Source: Trifolium pratense | Lineage: Eukaryota; Streptophyta; Magnoliopsida; Fabales; Fabaceae | Direction of reading: 5' to 3' | DNA length: 64,000 bases | NCBI RefSeq assembly: GCF_020283565.1 | Contig: NC_060065.1 | Location: 33,530,409 to 33,594,408, forward strand | Part shown: positions 11,381-22,905 of the stretch, piece after piece | How the letters are laid out: the number at the start of each line of letters is the position of its first letter | How positions within the stretch are numbered: the stretch's first letter is position 1 | The notes under the pieces: model-generated | Told to the model about the DNA's origin: nothing | The model's database searches: none | The model's input: the letters and a program-made list of their open reading frames with translations, nothing else | Position numbers and translations under genes: made by a program

Positions 11381-12020
11381 GACTTTTCCTTCTGTCCAAA
11401 CAGCTCTTTAGCCGTAAACTGATATTCCACTGACTTACTCAGACATATACTTCCAACGTCAAATGGAATCACTTCACGATATACGAACATACTCCGCACA
11501 TAAATTTTGAAGGCAAGTTTGTAGCTTTGGTTGAAAATTGAAATAGTTAATCCCATGTAACAAGCTGATTGAACCATTTTATCTGGCTTAGTGAGAGGTT
11601 TTGTAAATCAAACCATAATTGTAGCAGCGATCAATCACAGAGTAGGAGGGTATAAGTTATATAGCATAAAAATAAGCATTTTTTTTAATAATATTGGTAA
11701 AGTTTATTTTTTATAGATGCAACTTTCATTGCTGAGTGCTGACTGATAAGGAGGTTCCCTCCTTCCTCCTCCCTTACCACTCAAACAATGTTAAAAATCT
11801 CCCTATATATTTCATGCAATGTCTTTACTAACTGAACTATGTTCACAGAGACTGTTTTAGCACTAACTTAACAAAAGATAACAAACTATAATAATGAAAC
11901 CAAAAATGAATCTTATGTATTTATTTCTCATTATATAATATATCAAGTGCCGCAAAATAAAATAAAAAATCAATGAATGTAAGAAAAATTAAGTACCGAG
12001 GAATAAGTGATACTCATTGT
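11381..12020. other. Convergent 3' regions
   Basis: The 3' untranslated regions of the glycosyltransferase (+) and the DUF1068 gene (-) face each other. AATAAA-like signals occur on both strands. No further gene is seen. Confidence 0.6.
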
Positions 12021-13616
12021 TTAAAAATTGTCTAGAGCTTTCTTTGCTGAAGGTTTCCATCCTCTTTGGCGAGCTCTAAGTTCCCACAAAGCAGTTTCTT
12101 TCATCTGATTTTGAAGTGCTGTTTCAGCTCTTTCCCTAGCTCCTTCACATGTCTCCATCCCTGAATTGCATTTATCAGCTTCCTTTTGATACTGTGATGC
12201 TATTTTCTTAGACTCTAAAAGTAATATATCAGCATATCTTTGTTTTTCCTCAGCTTCAGCTTCCTTTTGCTTTAATTCTTCTGATAAAAGATCTGTGAAA
12301 CTCTTCCCAGCTTCTTCACTCACCTCTGGATCTTGCCTCATGCAATCTAATAGAATATATAATTAAGCATCATTTAATATTGCCTATGGACAAAAAGGTA
12401 GTAGATTTTCAAATCTATAGGCATGTAATTGGGAAGTACTATCCTCCAAAAATTCTATTTAGTTTTCCTACACCAGGCTAAACCTTATATTTTTATTAGT
12501 ATGAAAATAATTACATATTGGTGATGCCATTAAACACTGTTTTGTACTCCCTCCAGTCTGACATATAAACAAAAATTCACTTTATTTTCCTTCGATAACT
12601 AATGTATCTGGTCCATCACCCACTTACTGACATTTGTCTATCAAATAAATATATAACAATTATTAAAATTAAAATCATCACCTCATACCTATAGCTTTTT
12701 TCTAGTATAACAGAGAGAAGTGAACTGACCTAAAATAGAATTGTTGCTCAATCCTGCAGCAAAAGAACAAGCAGAGACACCACATTAGCAAAACAACAAC
12801 CAACGTATGAGCACAAGAAACAAATATACCAAAGACTTTTTCAACTTTCATATTTTCCATTTTATGACTTCAGAGTCTGTTGTAATGTTCTATAGTTGAT
12901 CATCAAACAATTTTAGTAAAAGTTATCCCAATGCAGGCCTTAGAAACAATGTTTACAATAACTCTATTTTTGGTCAAGTAACTTAGTGACTAGAATTCTA
13001 CCCTTAAGTTGGACAAGTGGAGTGTCTACGGTTCGAATTTCGGTCCCTACATATAAAATGCGATGTTCTTAACAACTGAGCTAACCTCACAGAGACACAA
13101 TAACTCATAGCATCAAAACGCATCTAAAAACTGAGTTAACATGTTTGAAAATGCGGTTTGAAATTACACCGCAAACCAGTAAAATGTAGCTGATGCGACT
13201 GCAATTACAGTTGTGATACCGTTGCAGAGACTTTTGAAACTGTTATATTACAGCCGCAATTTTGGAATGCAATTTAAAACTATGATTAACAGTAGCATAC
13301 AATTTGAGTAAATGTTTCAATTTTCACATGTTAAGAAACAATTCACATTATTGGCCATTTCTTAATTAAACACAATTATAAAAAAAAAAAAAAAAAAAGA
13401 AGTAACAATTGAAAGGAGAATGAAAATGAAACCTTCTGGGATTGAAAGAAGGGGTTGAAGAGAACAATCACAATGACAAGGAGGACAAGAAGAAGAAACA
13501 GAACTAAGAGTGTCGTTGAGTGCCCAAAACAAAGGTGGTCCTGCAAGATAACATGTAAGACAGATTCCCATAAACCAAAACAACAATTTGAATGCCCTTT
13601 GCTGCCTCCTATTCAT
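12021..13616 (-). CDS. DUF1068 family membrane protein, 177 aa
   Basis: Three exons on the minus strand join in frame: 13433-13616, a 24-base micro-exon 12730-12753, and 12021-12346. The protein has a short basic N-terminus, one membrane segment (about residues 9-29), a cysteine cluster CPPCHCDC at about 44-51, then a predicted helical/coiled-coil region with the family-typical stretches LLSEELKQKEAEAEE, ASQYQKEADKCNSGMETCE and RARERAE-like repeats, ending near a RARQRGW motif. Plant DUF1068 proteins are small type II-like membrane proteins of unknown function; this length matches. A partial Stowaway end lies in the intron near 12546. The micro-exon keeps the codon split GG|A...G|AT and was placed by frame and by AG/GT sites. 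Confidence 0.85.
12546..12660. mobile_element. Partial Stowaway-like MITE
   Basis: TACTCCCTCCAGTCTGACAT resembles the left end of the element at 4883. A clear right end is missing. It lies in the second intron of the DUF1068 gene. Confidence 0.4.
12975..13290. repeat. SINE-like and GC-rich repeat relics in an intron
   Basis: About 12975-13085 has a B-box-like CGGTTCGAATTTCGG and resembles tRNA-derived SINEs. About 13130-13290 has GCGGTTTGAAATTACACCGC and CAGCCGCAATTTTGGAATGC, resembling the relic at 8760-8900. Both are degraded. Confidence 0.4.
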
Positions 13617-14541
13617 CTTTTTTCTTGATTTGGCAGCAAATTAATGGGGATCTTGATTAGTCTAATTAGTTGGTTAAGGTAATTCAGTTTTAAGATTTGC
13701 GTATCTCTCTCACTCTCACCTTTCACCCACATGCATGCCTACGTGTGTCTCACTCTTCTCTCTAGTTATTTGCTGTTGTGATCATTCTCTTGTAAATTAA
13801 TTATTTAATTACTATTTATTAGTTACTAATAACTAACTAACTTAAGCTTGTTTATCTCACTCACATGTGTGTGTCACATATGAGAATGACCTTAGTGTTT
13901 TGTCACTTCAATTTTCCATGTTAAATTACACTTGTTAAGAAGGTAAAAAATGAAATAGATGATAAGTTTTGCATTAAAAAAAAATTGATTTTTAAAGTTT
14001 CAAATTCAAAGTGTTAAATATATCGATTACAAAACAAAAAATTTCTTTTTAGACTTCTTGGTACACTCGTTAGCATTTTTCAATATATTAATATAAACAT
14101 TAATTTATATTGGACTGACTTATATCAAAAATATGAAAAAAATATAGAATGTTTTGATTTCTAAGGGAATGGGTTTTTCGCCACAATGACATATAGTTAT
14201 TAAATTACATAAATTTTATTGACTTTATGATGGAGATTGGATTTAGCGAATGAGTTAGACTTCCATAACACGGCGAACTAATGTTCAAAACTCAACTAAA
14301 AGATATATCCAAATTTCATATCCAACACATCTCAAATAAGATTATTTCCGATGAACACCTGAAAAACAAAAACCATCTCTTTTGATTAATAAAAATCATT
14401 TTAATAACAATAAATCGATGATAATTCCTAACATATTTCCACCGATAATTCACCATTTTCTAGTAAATAAAAAAAAAAAAAAAAAGTAGACTAAAATAAT
14501 CATAGACTAAAATATCTATAAATATTATTCATAATAACTTT
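13617..14541. other. Intergenic: DUF1068 promoter side and PPR 3' side
   Basis: AT-rich, with a CT-rich stretch near 13705-13770 upstream of the DUF1068 start. A poly-A run lies near 14470. No further gene is seen. Confidence 0.5.
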
Positions 14542-16869
14542 TCAGCATATGCTATAGTGATGATGAGTGTGATTGCTTTCAAAATTAATGTCCACTTCCT
14601 CCATTTTGTTCATTTCCTCTCTCAAAATTTTCATGGTATTCACTATTTCTAAAAACTGAGGGTGAGAATTGTGATCTGTGAAAAATGTACTGATGGTTCC
14701 ATGTATGTCAATAAAACTCCAACCAGGAATTTTCCTCAAGCCAAGAGATCTCATATTAGTCCATACCTCACCCACTCCTTCCCACTTGTTTATTGAAGCA
14801 TAGCAATGTGCTAGTTGTACATAATTTCCAGCACTCATAGGCCTTAGCTTGATAATATCATTGGCAATTGTATCACCAAGCTCGTCATTACCATTTGCTC
14901 GACATGCGTCAAGGATTATGCCCAACACATCAATTACAGGTTCTGTAAACACTTTCTTGTACAAGTTATATGCCTCCTCTACCCTCCCCGCACGACAGAG
15001 GAGATCCACCACACAAGCATGGTGTTCAAGATTTGGTGCAATCCCGAAATCTCTAGTCATAGATTCGTATATGTTCAAGCCTTGATCGATAAGTCCATTA
15101 TGACTGCAAGAAGATAAAACTGAGAGGAAAATCACATGGTTGGGTTTGATCCTACTTTCTAGAAACCTTGAATATAACCTTAATGCAGTTTCCCCTTTAC
15201 CATGATAGCCATATCCTGAAATTATAGCACTCCATGATACCAAATCTTGACTTGGCATCTGGTTGAAACACCTTTGAGCAGTATCCAGATCACCACATTT
15301 ACAGTACATATCTACCAAAGAAGTATCGACCAAGATGCACGGCCTAAGACCATTTCTTATTACGAACCCGTGGATCCATTTTCCAGGGTGTAGTTGCCCC
15401 GCAGATGCACACCCTTGAAGGAGGGAGACAGTGGTTATTGAATCAGGTGTTTGATGACAAGACCTCATTTCATTAAAAAGGGAAAAGGCCTTATAAACAG
15501 AGCCGATTTGAGCATATCCAGCAACTATGGCATTCCATGAAACTAAATCCCTTTTGCTCATCTTATCAAATACAATAGAACTTTGATCCAAGTGGCCACA
15601 CTTTGCATACATAGAAACAAGAGCGTTATGAGCAGCGGTATCCAAAGACAATTCTTGCCTTATTATATAACCATGAATAGATCTCCCCAAATTATAAGAC
15701 CCCATTTGTGCACAAGCTGTAATCACACTGGCCATAGTCTCCGTAGATGGCTTCATTCCAAATTTCAACATCTGATGGAAAACTAAAAGCGCTTTGTCAG
15801 CATTTTCATTCTGCACAAGGCCCGAAATCATTGCTGTCCACAAAACCACATCCTTATCTAAACTCCTTTCAAACATTCTAAATGCAACATCAATGTTCCC
15901 GCCTTTTAAGTACATTACAATCAATGATGTTTCAGCATGTGCATCCAAGTCAAAACCAGCTCTTAAAATCTGGCCATGAACTAACCTTCCCAGTCTCATA
16001 TCACCTCTCGACACAGCCACAGACAACACAGACCCAAAAGTCTGCAAACCAGGCTCAAAACCTCGCACCTTCATTGTCTTGAAAAGTAACAAAATTTCGC
16101 ATAAATTTCCAATCTGGGCATACGTAGATAACAAAGAATTCCATGAAACAACGTCTCTATGATCCATAAAATCAAACAATTTCCTACAATCCTCAATACT
16201 TCCACATTTCCCATACACATTCAGCAAAGAATTTGACAAGTTCAAATCAGACATAAACCCATAAAAAATTGCACAACCATGCAAACACTGCACATAAGAA
16301 AGCTCCGAAACTCCAAACAACAAACTCAACAGAGTAACACTACTGGGTTGAATTCCTCCATAACGCATTTGATGAAACAAAGAAAAAGCCTCATGAACAT
16401 TACCCATACGAGAATAACATCCAATAACAGTAGTCCAAGGTACAACATTTTTCTGAGGCATAAAGTCGAACACTTTGCGGGCAATATTCGAATACCCAAA
16501 TTTAACATAGAAACTGATCAAAGAAGAGGCAATGTAGGAATCTGTGGACAACCCATTAATGATGATACGTTGATGGAAGGAAATGCCAAGGTGAAAGAGG
16601 TTAAGAGAGGAACATGCTTTGAGAAGACTTGGGAAAGTGTATGCGTCAGAAGGAACTTGTGCATTGAGCATTGATGTGAAGGTGATGAGAACTTGACGGT
16701 GAGCACCTTGGGTTGAATGGCGGTTGATGATTGCATTGTATGAATTGGTGGTGGCTGGGGCTGAGGAAGAAGAAGAGTGTGGTGGTGGTGGTGGTGGTAG
16801 TGATAGCATCCATCGTTTTTGGACACTGAGACTCGGTAATGAATGCGGTTTTGGCTTGTATGTTAACAT
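14542..16869 (-). CDS. Pentatricopeptide repeat protein, PLS class with E domain, about 775 aa
   Basis: This is an intronless frame. I place the start at the ATG at 16869 (MLTYKPKP), although the frame stays open for another 89 codons upstream. The N-terminus is short, basic and rich in Pro/Ser, compatible with an organelle-targeting peptide. From about residue 50 to 680 it is a chain of P, L and S repeats with typical segments such as NALVSMYAKCGHLDQS.., RDLVSWNAIVAGYAQ and ACVVDLLCRAGRVEEAY, then an E-type tail (ILDACRANGNDELG.., PGWSFIDIHG). No DYW motif follows. The order and wording of repeats match Arabidopsis At4g04370 (knowledge of family). Such proteins bind organelle RNA one base per repeat, usually for C-to-U editing. 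The target is not known from sequence. Confidence 0.9.
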   Translation of the reverse strand: MLTYKPKPHSLPSLSVQKRWMLSLPPPPPPHSSSSSAPATTNSYNAIINRHSTQGAHRQVLITFTSMLNAQVPSDAYTFPSLLKACSSLNLFHLGISFHQRIIINGLSTDSYIASSLISFYVKFGYSNIARKVFDFMPQKNVVPWTTVIGCYSRMGNVHEAFSLFHQMRYGGIQPSSVTLLSLLFGVSELSYVQCLHGCAIFYGFMSDLNLSNSLLNVYGKCGSIEDCRKLFDFMDHRDVVSWNSLLSTYAQIGNLCEILLLFKTMKVRGFEPGLQTFGSVLSVAVSRGDMRLGRLVHGQILRAGFDLDAHAETSLIVMYLKGGNIDVAFRMFERSLDKDVVLWTAMISGLVQNENADKALLVFHQMLKFGMKPSTETMASVITACAQMGSYNLGRSIHGYIIRQELSLDTAAHNALVSMYAKCGHLDQSSIVFDKMSKRDLVSWNAIVAGYAQIGSVYKAFSLFNEMRSCHQTPDSITTVSLLQGCASAGQLHPGKWIHGFVIRNGLRPCILVDTSLVDMYCKCGDLDTAQRCFNQMPSQDLVSWSAIISGYGYHGKGETALRLYSRFLESRIKPNHVIFLSVLSSCSHNGLIDQGLNIYESMTRDFGIAPNLEHHACVVDLLCRAGRVEEAYNLYKKVFTEPVIDVLGIILDACRANGNDELGDTIANDIIKLRPMSAGNYVQLAHCYASINKWEGVGEVWTNMRSLGLRKIPGWSFIDIHGTISTFFTDHNSHPQFLEIVNTMKILREEMNKMEEVDINFESNHTHHHYSIC

Positions 16870-17837
16870 GTTCCATTCCTTGTGATGTTGCTGAGCTTGA
16901 ATGGCATAAGTGGTTATTTTTTGTGTTAACCCTTTGAATGACGAGTCTCGTAATTTGGGATTCAGTTGGAAAATAAAGTGTGATAAAAAATTATTCTTCT
17001 TAGACCAACATACTCGATCGAGGGTCCGTTTGATGATACTATGATAGGATAGACACAAAATATGATAAGAAATTTGATAAAAATAAGATATGATAGTGAC
17101 AAAATAAACCCTTATCCAATCACGTGTTTGGTGCACACATGATAATATTATTTACTCCTTATCACTCCACTTCTTATTTCATCCGTCTCAACCACTAAGT
17201 CATCCTTATAACTCTCAATGTTCTATGTTTGTCTATGAATTTTTCTAAAGATATTTTGAGTAACTAAATTGATTGAATTTCTTCAATTTTAATTTTAGAG
17301 AATATTTTGTTGTAGTTTTTTATTTGGATATTTTGGGTTTGTGGGATAATCCAGATTCATTCAATAAGAATTTCTCAGTTTTTCATTTTAAATCCAGTTC
17401 CTATTACAACACTTTTTTTTTATAAGCTCCTATTACAACACTTGATTTCGAAAATACAAAAATACATATTGTGCTAAGACCATGAACATTCCACATCTGG
17501 CATACAAAAGATGATAACAAACATTGCCATAATTGATTATACAAGGTTGTAACTTTTCAACATTATCATAATTCTCTTTTGAAAAAATAGACTATCTTAG
17601 TTCTGGTTCAGTAAAAAGGGTTGGTTTTTACATTTTACAAGCAACAATACATATAATGTTTGGCCTCGAAGATTATTCTGAAAACACAGCTCATCCGGAG
17701 CTTGTTAACTACTACCATCAAGCTCATGAGCATATTTATTTCCAGCTAAAATAATTTGTTCATGGTGCTGTAGAACTTCGACATGGGAATCTATAAGCAC
17801 CACAAGATCACCTAAATAAGACTCAAAATGAGGGCAG
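16870..17837. other. PPR 5' side and PLPBP 3' region
   Basis: About 17640-17837 is likely the 3' untranslated region of the next minus-strand gene. The 267 bases directly upstream of 16869 remain open in the PPR frame but look unlike PPR sequence. Confidence 0.5.
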
Positions 17838-20402
17838 CTACTTCTCTTCTTTCTGTGGATACTCTCTGGGCCCAAATATGGCAGTTCCGATCCTAACAGT
17901 TGTACTTCCCATCTCAATCTACAAAATTAGAGAGGTCTCTAGTTAAAGAAAGATTATGACTTATTTGTAATCCATGTAATTTCCAAGAAAATGATTTCTT
18001 ACAGCTTGCTCAAAGTCTGAAGTCATGCCCATTGACAGCTCACATTGTGCTTCTGATATTCCAATTGCTGCGCAAACTTCACTTCTACATCTGGATAATG
18101 TCTAGAAAGCACAAACTAAAATTTAGTTTGGAGAATTATCATGACTAGATAGGAACTGAAAAATAACAAAGAATCATGTCAAAATGCATGGTTATCACCT
18201 TAAAATTTTCTGGGGTGGATGAATAATCCAACATGCCAATTGTCATTAGGCCACAAAATTCCAGGTTTGGGCAATTTGTAACAATATGTTTTACAAGGTC
18301 TGCACACAAGGCTGGTTCGACGCCAAATTTAGCTGCAAGAGATATCAATCAAATGTCATTCTTGAGATCAGGAATAAACTGATAACACTGGCAAGACACA
18401 TTTATCATGGGAGAACAAAACGCATAAAAATGATGTTGAACACATTTTCTAAACCGCCAAGCTCTTAAATTGTCTTCCAACCAAACGAAGTCAAGATTAT
18501 TAAGAGATGGCAGATACCAGATTGGCTGGCAAATCTATCAGGTGTAACTTACATGTTTCTCCACTTGTATTCACCTCAACAAAAACTTTCAATGGTTTCC
18601 TGCCAATTTTAGCTACAGCACGATCAAGTAGGTTTGCTATCTGTTAGCAAAGAGAAAAAAAGCTAAAATCAGAAATGAACATGCATCATTTGCACTGCAA
18701 TTTCAAAAAAGTGCTAAGATCATGACTGCACTAGGTCAAAATATATTGTTTGATAGAACATATATTGCTTAGAACATTTTAAGTTAAATTATATTGCTTA
18801 TAACATGATTTCTAAGAAACTGACAACAAATGGCAGTACTGTAGTTACTCCTTGTCGGTAGTTGCTGTGGCGTGATCTAATATAAGGCCCATCGTAAAGT
18901 TATCGTTGAGAAACATCCTTTACTATATATAGTTTACTTTCAACATCCAATGTAAGAAAAATTTAACCTTCCAAGTGAAATCCCAAAATGTTAGGATGAG
19001 ATTCATCATCGTGTTACAACTGTTTCTATGTCCAGTGTATGTTCCATTCCCCCATAAACTTTATGTACAATTTACATTCTTATTTGTACTCATTAACCTA
19101 AACACACATGAAAAATATATTTACCTTCTCTTCCCTAACAAATCATGAAGAAATAAGAGCATTTACCTTCTCATCATCTACAGACTCTACATAAGCAAGG
19201 TTGGGAACACCAGCTGCAGAAATATCATATAATAACCGAAACATGTTAAGTTCATCCTTAACAAACCAAATATTATGAATGTGGTAATCAAAATATCTAC
19301 ATAAAATACTCAAAATGGAATCTAAGTAACAATCAAAATTTGCAAAAGTGTCGTCCCATAATTCATAAACAGTCCAAACATACGACCGAACATTCTCTAC
19401 AGAAGAGTATATATCAAGACAAAATATGCCATCACTTATCAACGTGAAATTCACCAGTTCAAAAAGGTATTTTCATGAGTCTATTTAGTGATTATCATCA
19501 ATCTAAAATTAAAGCAAATTTCTTTTACACACATCTATATTTTGATTGTTTATTTACAAACTCGACTAAATTTGAGCACAACTAATATATGAGGAAAATT
19601 AAGTTGAGTCACATTCAAGGTAAAGTTTGATAACAGCATAATCATCTATCAATTGTACTGAGTTTAGGCATAAATTAGGTTCTACATGAAAATTATCAAC
19701 ACTGATTTTGCCTTCATCAAATAGTTTTTTTTTTTGTGTGTGTGTGTTAACCCTCCGATTCTCATGGGAAGCGTCATGGTAATTAGGAGTTCGGCCGAGA
19801 GATGAATAATGTCTGGCCAAAATTATAAATCAAACTTGGATTCTCCATAACGATTCTTCATAATGGGAGCTCATTAAACACCGAAGTTCGATCAGTTGTT
19901 TAGTGTTAAGCAAATTTGGTTTTACTTCAATACATAATTCCACTCAATGTAACAAAAAAGTAACTTTCATTTTAAGTTGAACATTTCACCCTACTTAATA
20001 GTTAACCATCAAATTCATTTCCAGCATACTAATATCTAAACTTAAATCACTATACATTAAGCTTAATTTGATCAAATTAATTTAACAGAATCAACACAAT
20101 TAAACCAATCACATACCAAGAAGAGGCTTAACTTTATTGCTCTGCAAATTTCCAATGAAATGCCACTCAATATCTTCCGGAAGCTGAGGAGCTTTATCGA
20201 TGATTTCTTGAACGTAATTCTCGCCGAAGCATCGATGGCCAGCATCATACACCTGTTGGAGAGCAGAAACTGGCTTCGTCTTACTCGCCGCCACTACTCG
20301 AATTTCTTTTACGTTCTGGTTTGATCTCTCGGCGGCCTTATGGACGCGATCAAGAACCGCCTTCAGCGACGCCGCTGCGCCACCTGCTGACGACGTTGTC
20401 AT
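17838..20402 (-). CDS. Pyridoxal-phosphate homeostasis protein (YggS/PLPBP family), 244 aa
   Basis: Six minus-strand exons join in frame: 20117-20402, 19167-19213, 18553-18640, 18199-18332, 18003-18101, 17838-17918. The product is a TIM-barrel protein that binds PLP but has no known catalytic activity; in bacteria and animals it keeps PLP and amino/keto acid pools in balance. Visible family marks are the PLP lysine in VVAASKTKP (Lys 41), CFGENYVQE, EWHFIGNLQSNK, FVEVNTSGE.SKFG, CGLMTIG, LSMGMTSDFEQAIEMGST and VRIGTAIFG near the end. The length equals the usual 240-250 aa. No targeting peptide is obvious, so a cytosolic site is likely. The stop follows REYPQKEEK. Confidence 0.92.
19740..19905. 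repeat. Degraded SINE-like relic in PLPBP intron
   Basis: The stretch GTTAACCCTCCGATTCTCAT...GAGTTCGGCCGAGAG...ATTCTCCATAAC resembles relics near 6280 and 62215 (same AGTTCGGCC/TGTCTGGCC and GAGCTCATTAA parts). It lies in intron 1 of the PLPBP gene. Confidence 0.35.
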
Positions 20403-22206
20403 TTTTTAATGCGTAAGGAATCGTAAATGCCATGTCATCACCTAATATATTAATATTGAATGGGGCGTGTGGGGTCTCACATTTCCCAATTGAGTTTAGT
20501 GGCTTATTGGGAATTATTTTGATGTTTATATATTTTTTTCTTTTCTCACTACCGGTTTAATTTTGTTTGAAGTCAATTCGAACATTCAGTGATTTCAGTC
20601 CCCTCCCAATCGTAGTTGCGGAGATCGAACTATGGTTCTCCTTACCAAATTTAGCGTCAATCACCATGGGACCAACTAACGATTGGTTGCTTCTTGTACA
20701 TTTTCACAATATGATCCGTGCAATTTGGTGACTCAAATTAACCGAAATTTTATGTTTCAACTTTAAGTACATCGCACTATGTTTCAAAATATTGTAAGCT
20801 TTAAGTTGTGTGATTCATCATGGTTTTGTTCTTTGTAAAAGACATCTCGAGAGGGACTAAAACCAACAAGATTTGCACATTCATGAATGTATTTGCAACA
20901 AAAACACATACCTGAACTAAAACAAAAAATTTGCAAACATACAAGGAAGAAAATGATATTTAAGCTTATAAATAAATTACCATTAGCGTCAGTTCTCAAG
21001 TAATGTGGGACTTTTAGGTGTATCGACACAGTTGCTCCTCCGTCAAGGCTAAGGTGTTAGAGAGCATGTGGCATCGACCCCCTCCTTCTAGCGTCAATGT
21101 TCTGTTCCAATCTTAAGTGCACCACACCATGTTCCGAAATATTGTCCGCTTTGAGTCATGTGTGATCCCTCATAATTTTATCCTTTGTAAAAGGCCCCAA
21201 ATTATTTAATTTTCTTTATTTTATTTTAATATATTTATCATGGTGTTAACATGATTGGTATATCAAGCTTTACCATGTGATGATTCATTTAAAATTTGAA
21301 CTTTGCCTTAAAAAATAATAAAAGTTGTTAAGAAAGTTAATAGTACTATTAATTTTGTGAGTGCAGTGCAACTAATAGAATTATATTTAGTCACGCAAGA
21401 CCATATAAGAATAATTTTAATTTGGTTAATTCTTTTGATTTAATCAACAAGTTTTATATTTGAAAAAGGAAGTATTAGTTGATGCAATTATATTTTCACT
21501 ATGTAGTAACATATATATGCCAAAAAAATTACTTGTATCCGATTTAAATTTAGACCAAATATATAATTGTAAAAGTAAAAAAGACATGAATTATCTATAA
21601 TTTTATGAGCGGGCCCCTAAATTATTTAGACTTCTAGTTGCAACCATAAGAAGTATTCTGATGATTGATGCTATTGCTAAGAATTATTTAAAAAAGAATT
21701 ATTCTGATGATTGATGCTATTGCTAAGAAGTATTTGACCTAGCAAAATAAATTATTTCGGAAAATAAATGGAAAATATTAATAAAATTATTTATTGAGAA
21801 AATTAATTCTCACGTACTCCACCTTTACTGTACAGTGTACACCTTATAATATTGTACACCTCTACTTAAAAAACCTTGTAATAATTGTAGAAAAACTGCA
21901 AATATGAAAAAAATAGTATAAAAACAGAGTGCATAATTTCAAGTATTAGAATAGCAGCTCTTTTATTTATTTCATAAACAACCAATTACAATTTTTGCTT
22001 AACAATAATACCAAAGAAAATCAAATACAGAGCAATATTATTTCTTACACCAAGTTAAGTACCAATTAATCTTTTGTTGAAACAAGTCCCCAACAATTAA
22101 TCAATGTAAATTAAAATCAAATAAATTTTAGTAGTGGCTGCTTCTTTATTGGTCACACTATTCACTATATAACCTCTTAATTTTAATCCATTAATTTAAA
22201 ATTCTT
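20403..22206. other. Intergenic: PLPBP promoter, repeat relics, STIG1-like 3' region
   Basis: About 20590-20690 resembles 50860-50965 (CCTCCC.ATCG.AGTTGCGG.GATCGA, then GCGTCA.TCACCA), a tRNA-like SINE relic on the minus strand. About 20846-20970 is the right half of the MITE family at 5114. About 21645-21740 holds a tandem duplication of roughly 50 bases (TTCTGATGATTGATGCTATT twice). 21955-22206 is the 3' region of the STIG1-like gene. Confidence 0.5.
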
Positions 22207-22617
22207 CTAGGCATAGCTGCACATCCCATAAACACAAGAACCTCTACTCTCACACTTGTTACCACATTTCCCACAATGTTTCTTGTTACTCCTTGGATTC
22301 ACACATTTACCTTCACAACATATCTTTGGAAAGCTACATTTCTTTCCACACTTCCCACAATTAAACATGTCTCTTGTAAAATTGACACATTTGTTGTTGC
22401 AACAATCAGGGCCGGCGCTACCATTGATAAGACAAACTTTGGGGTATTTGTCACATGTGAGAGATACTCTGTTTTGTTTTCGTGAAAGGAAGAAGTGGCT
22501 TGTTCCTTGATGAGACGAGTTTGGTTCTTCCATTTCAGAAGATGTAGCTGATGATAGTGTAATAGCCAAAGCCATAGTTAGAAAGGATACAAGGAAAAGG
22601 GTCTTCATGGAATTCAT
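22207..22617 (-). CDS. STIG1-like secreted cysteine-rich protein, 136 aa (copy A)
   Basis: A single-exon gene. A signal peptide covers about residues 1-25 (MNSMKTLFLVSFLTMALAIT then a small-residue site). The mature part has a Ser/Glu-rich spacer and a STIG1 domain with evenly spaced cysteines (CDKYPKVC, DCCNNKCVN, NCGKCGKKC, KICCEGKCVNP, HCGKCGNKC, CVYGMC). STIG1 family proteins act outside the cell; tomato STIG1 signals to pollen tubes and Arabidopsis GRI relates to cell death. The role of this copy is unknown. It shares nearly all residues with copy B at 26573 and copy C at 60388; the few differences include Glu for Lys at residue 28. A TATAAATA box lies about 117 bases upstream. Confidence 0.9.
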   Translation of the reverse strand: MNSMKTLFLVSFLTMALAITLSSATSSEMEEPNSSHQGTSHFFLSRKQNRVSLTCDKYPKVCLINGSAGPDCCNNKCVNFTRDMFNCGKCGKKCSFPKICCEGKCVNPRSNKKHCGKCGNKCESRGSCVYGMCSYA

Positions 22618-22733
22618 TTTTTGTGTTTGTATTAGCTAGGAGAGAGGTAAAAGAAAGTTGGATATGACTTATGAGTAAAAGTAGTACTAATTGGTGGATA
22701 TGTTTTGAATGAGAACAATATAGATATGGTTGA

Positions 22734-22741
22734 TATTTATA
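22734..22741 (-). promoter_or_regulatory. TATA box of STIG1-like copy A
   Basis: TATAAATA on the minus strand, 117 bases before the ATG. The box and spacing are conserved in all three copies. Confidence 0.7.
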
Positions 22742-22905
22742 GAAGAATGAGGGTTCATGGATTTTTCATGCATGAGATAATATTAGAGTTAGTGGGGTGG
22801 TCTAAATCAGTGTAGTTGAATTGATTATGTAAACCAAGTTAGGCTTGTTTGGCAAGAAAAATACTTCATGTACATATTAATCAGTTGAAAATGAGGTGGA
22901 AACAT

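Larger units (their letters stand above)
21955..22905 (-). repeat. Inverted-repeat arm 1 (STIG1-like segment)
   Basis: This arm covers promoter, coding sequence and 3' region of the STIG1-like gene and is the reverse complement of 26258-27240. The match includes non-coding marks such as AATAAATAAAAGAGCTGCTATT downstream and AAGCCTAACTTGGTTTACAT upstream. Divergence is low in the promoter and coding part and higher downstream. Confidence 0.85.

Noticed and set aside
11299..11577. 92-codon minus-strand frame opposite the glycosyltransferase last exon
   Set aside because: Antisense shadow of a clear coding exon and its 3' region.
22256..22510. Antisense frames across the STIG1-like genes
   Set aside because: Mirror frames recur in all three copies only because the sense sequences are alike; they have no signal or domain.
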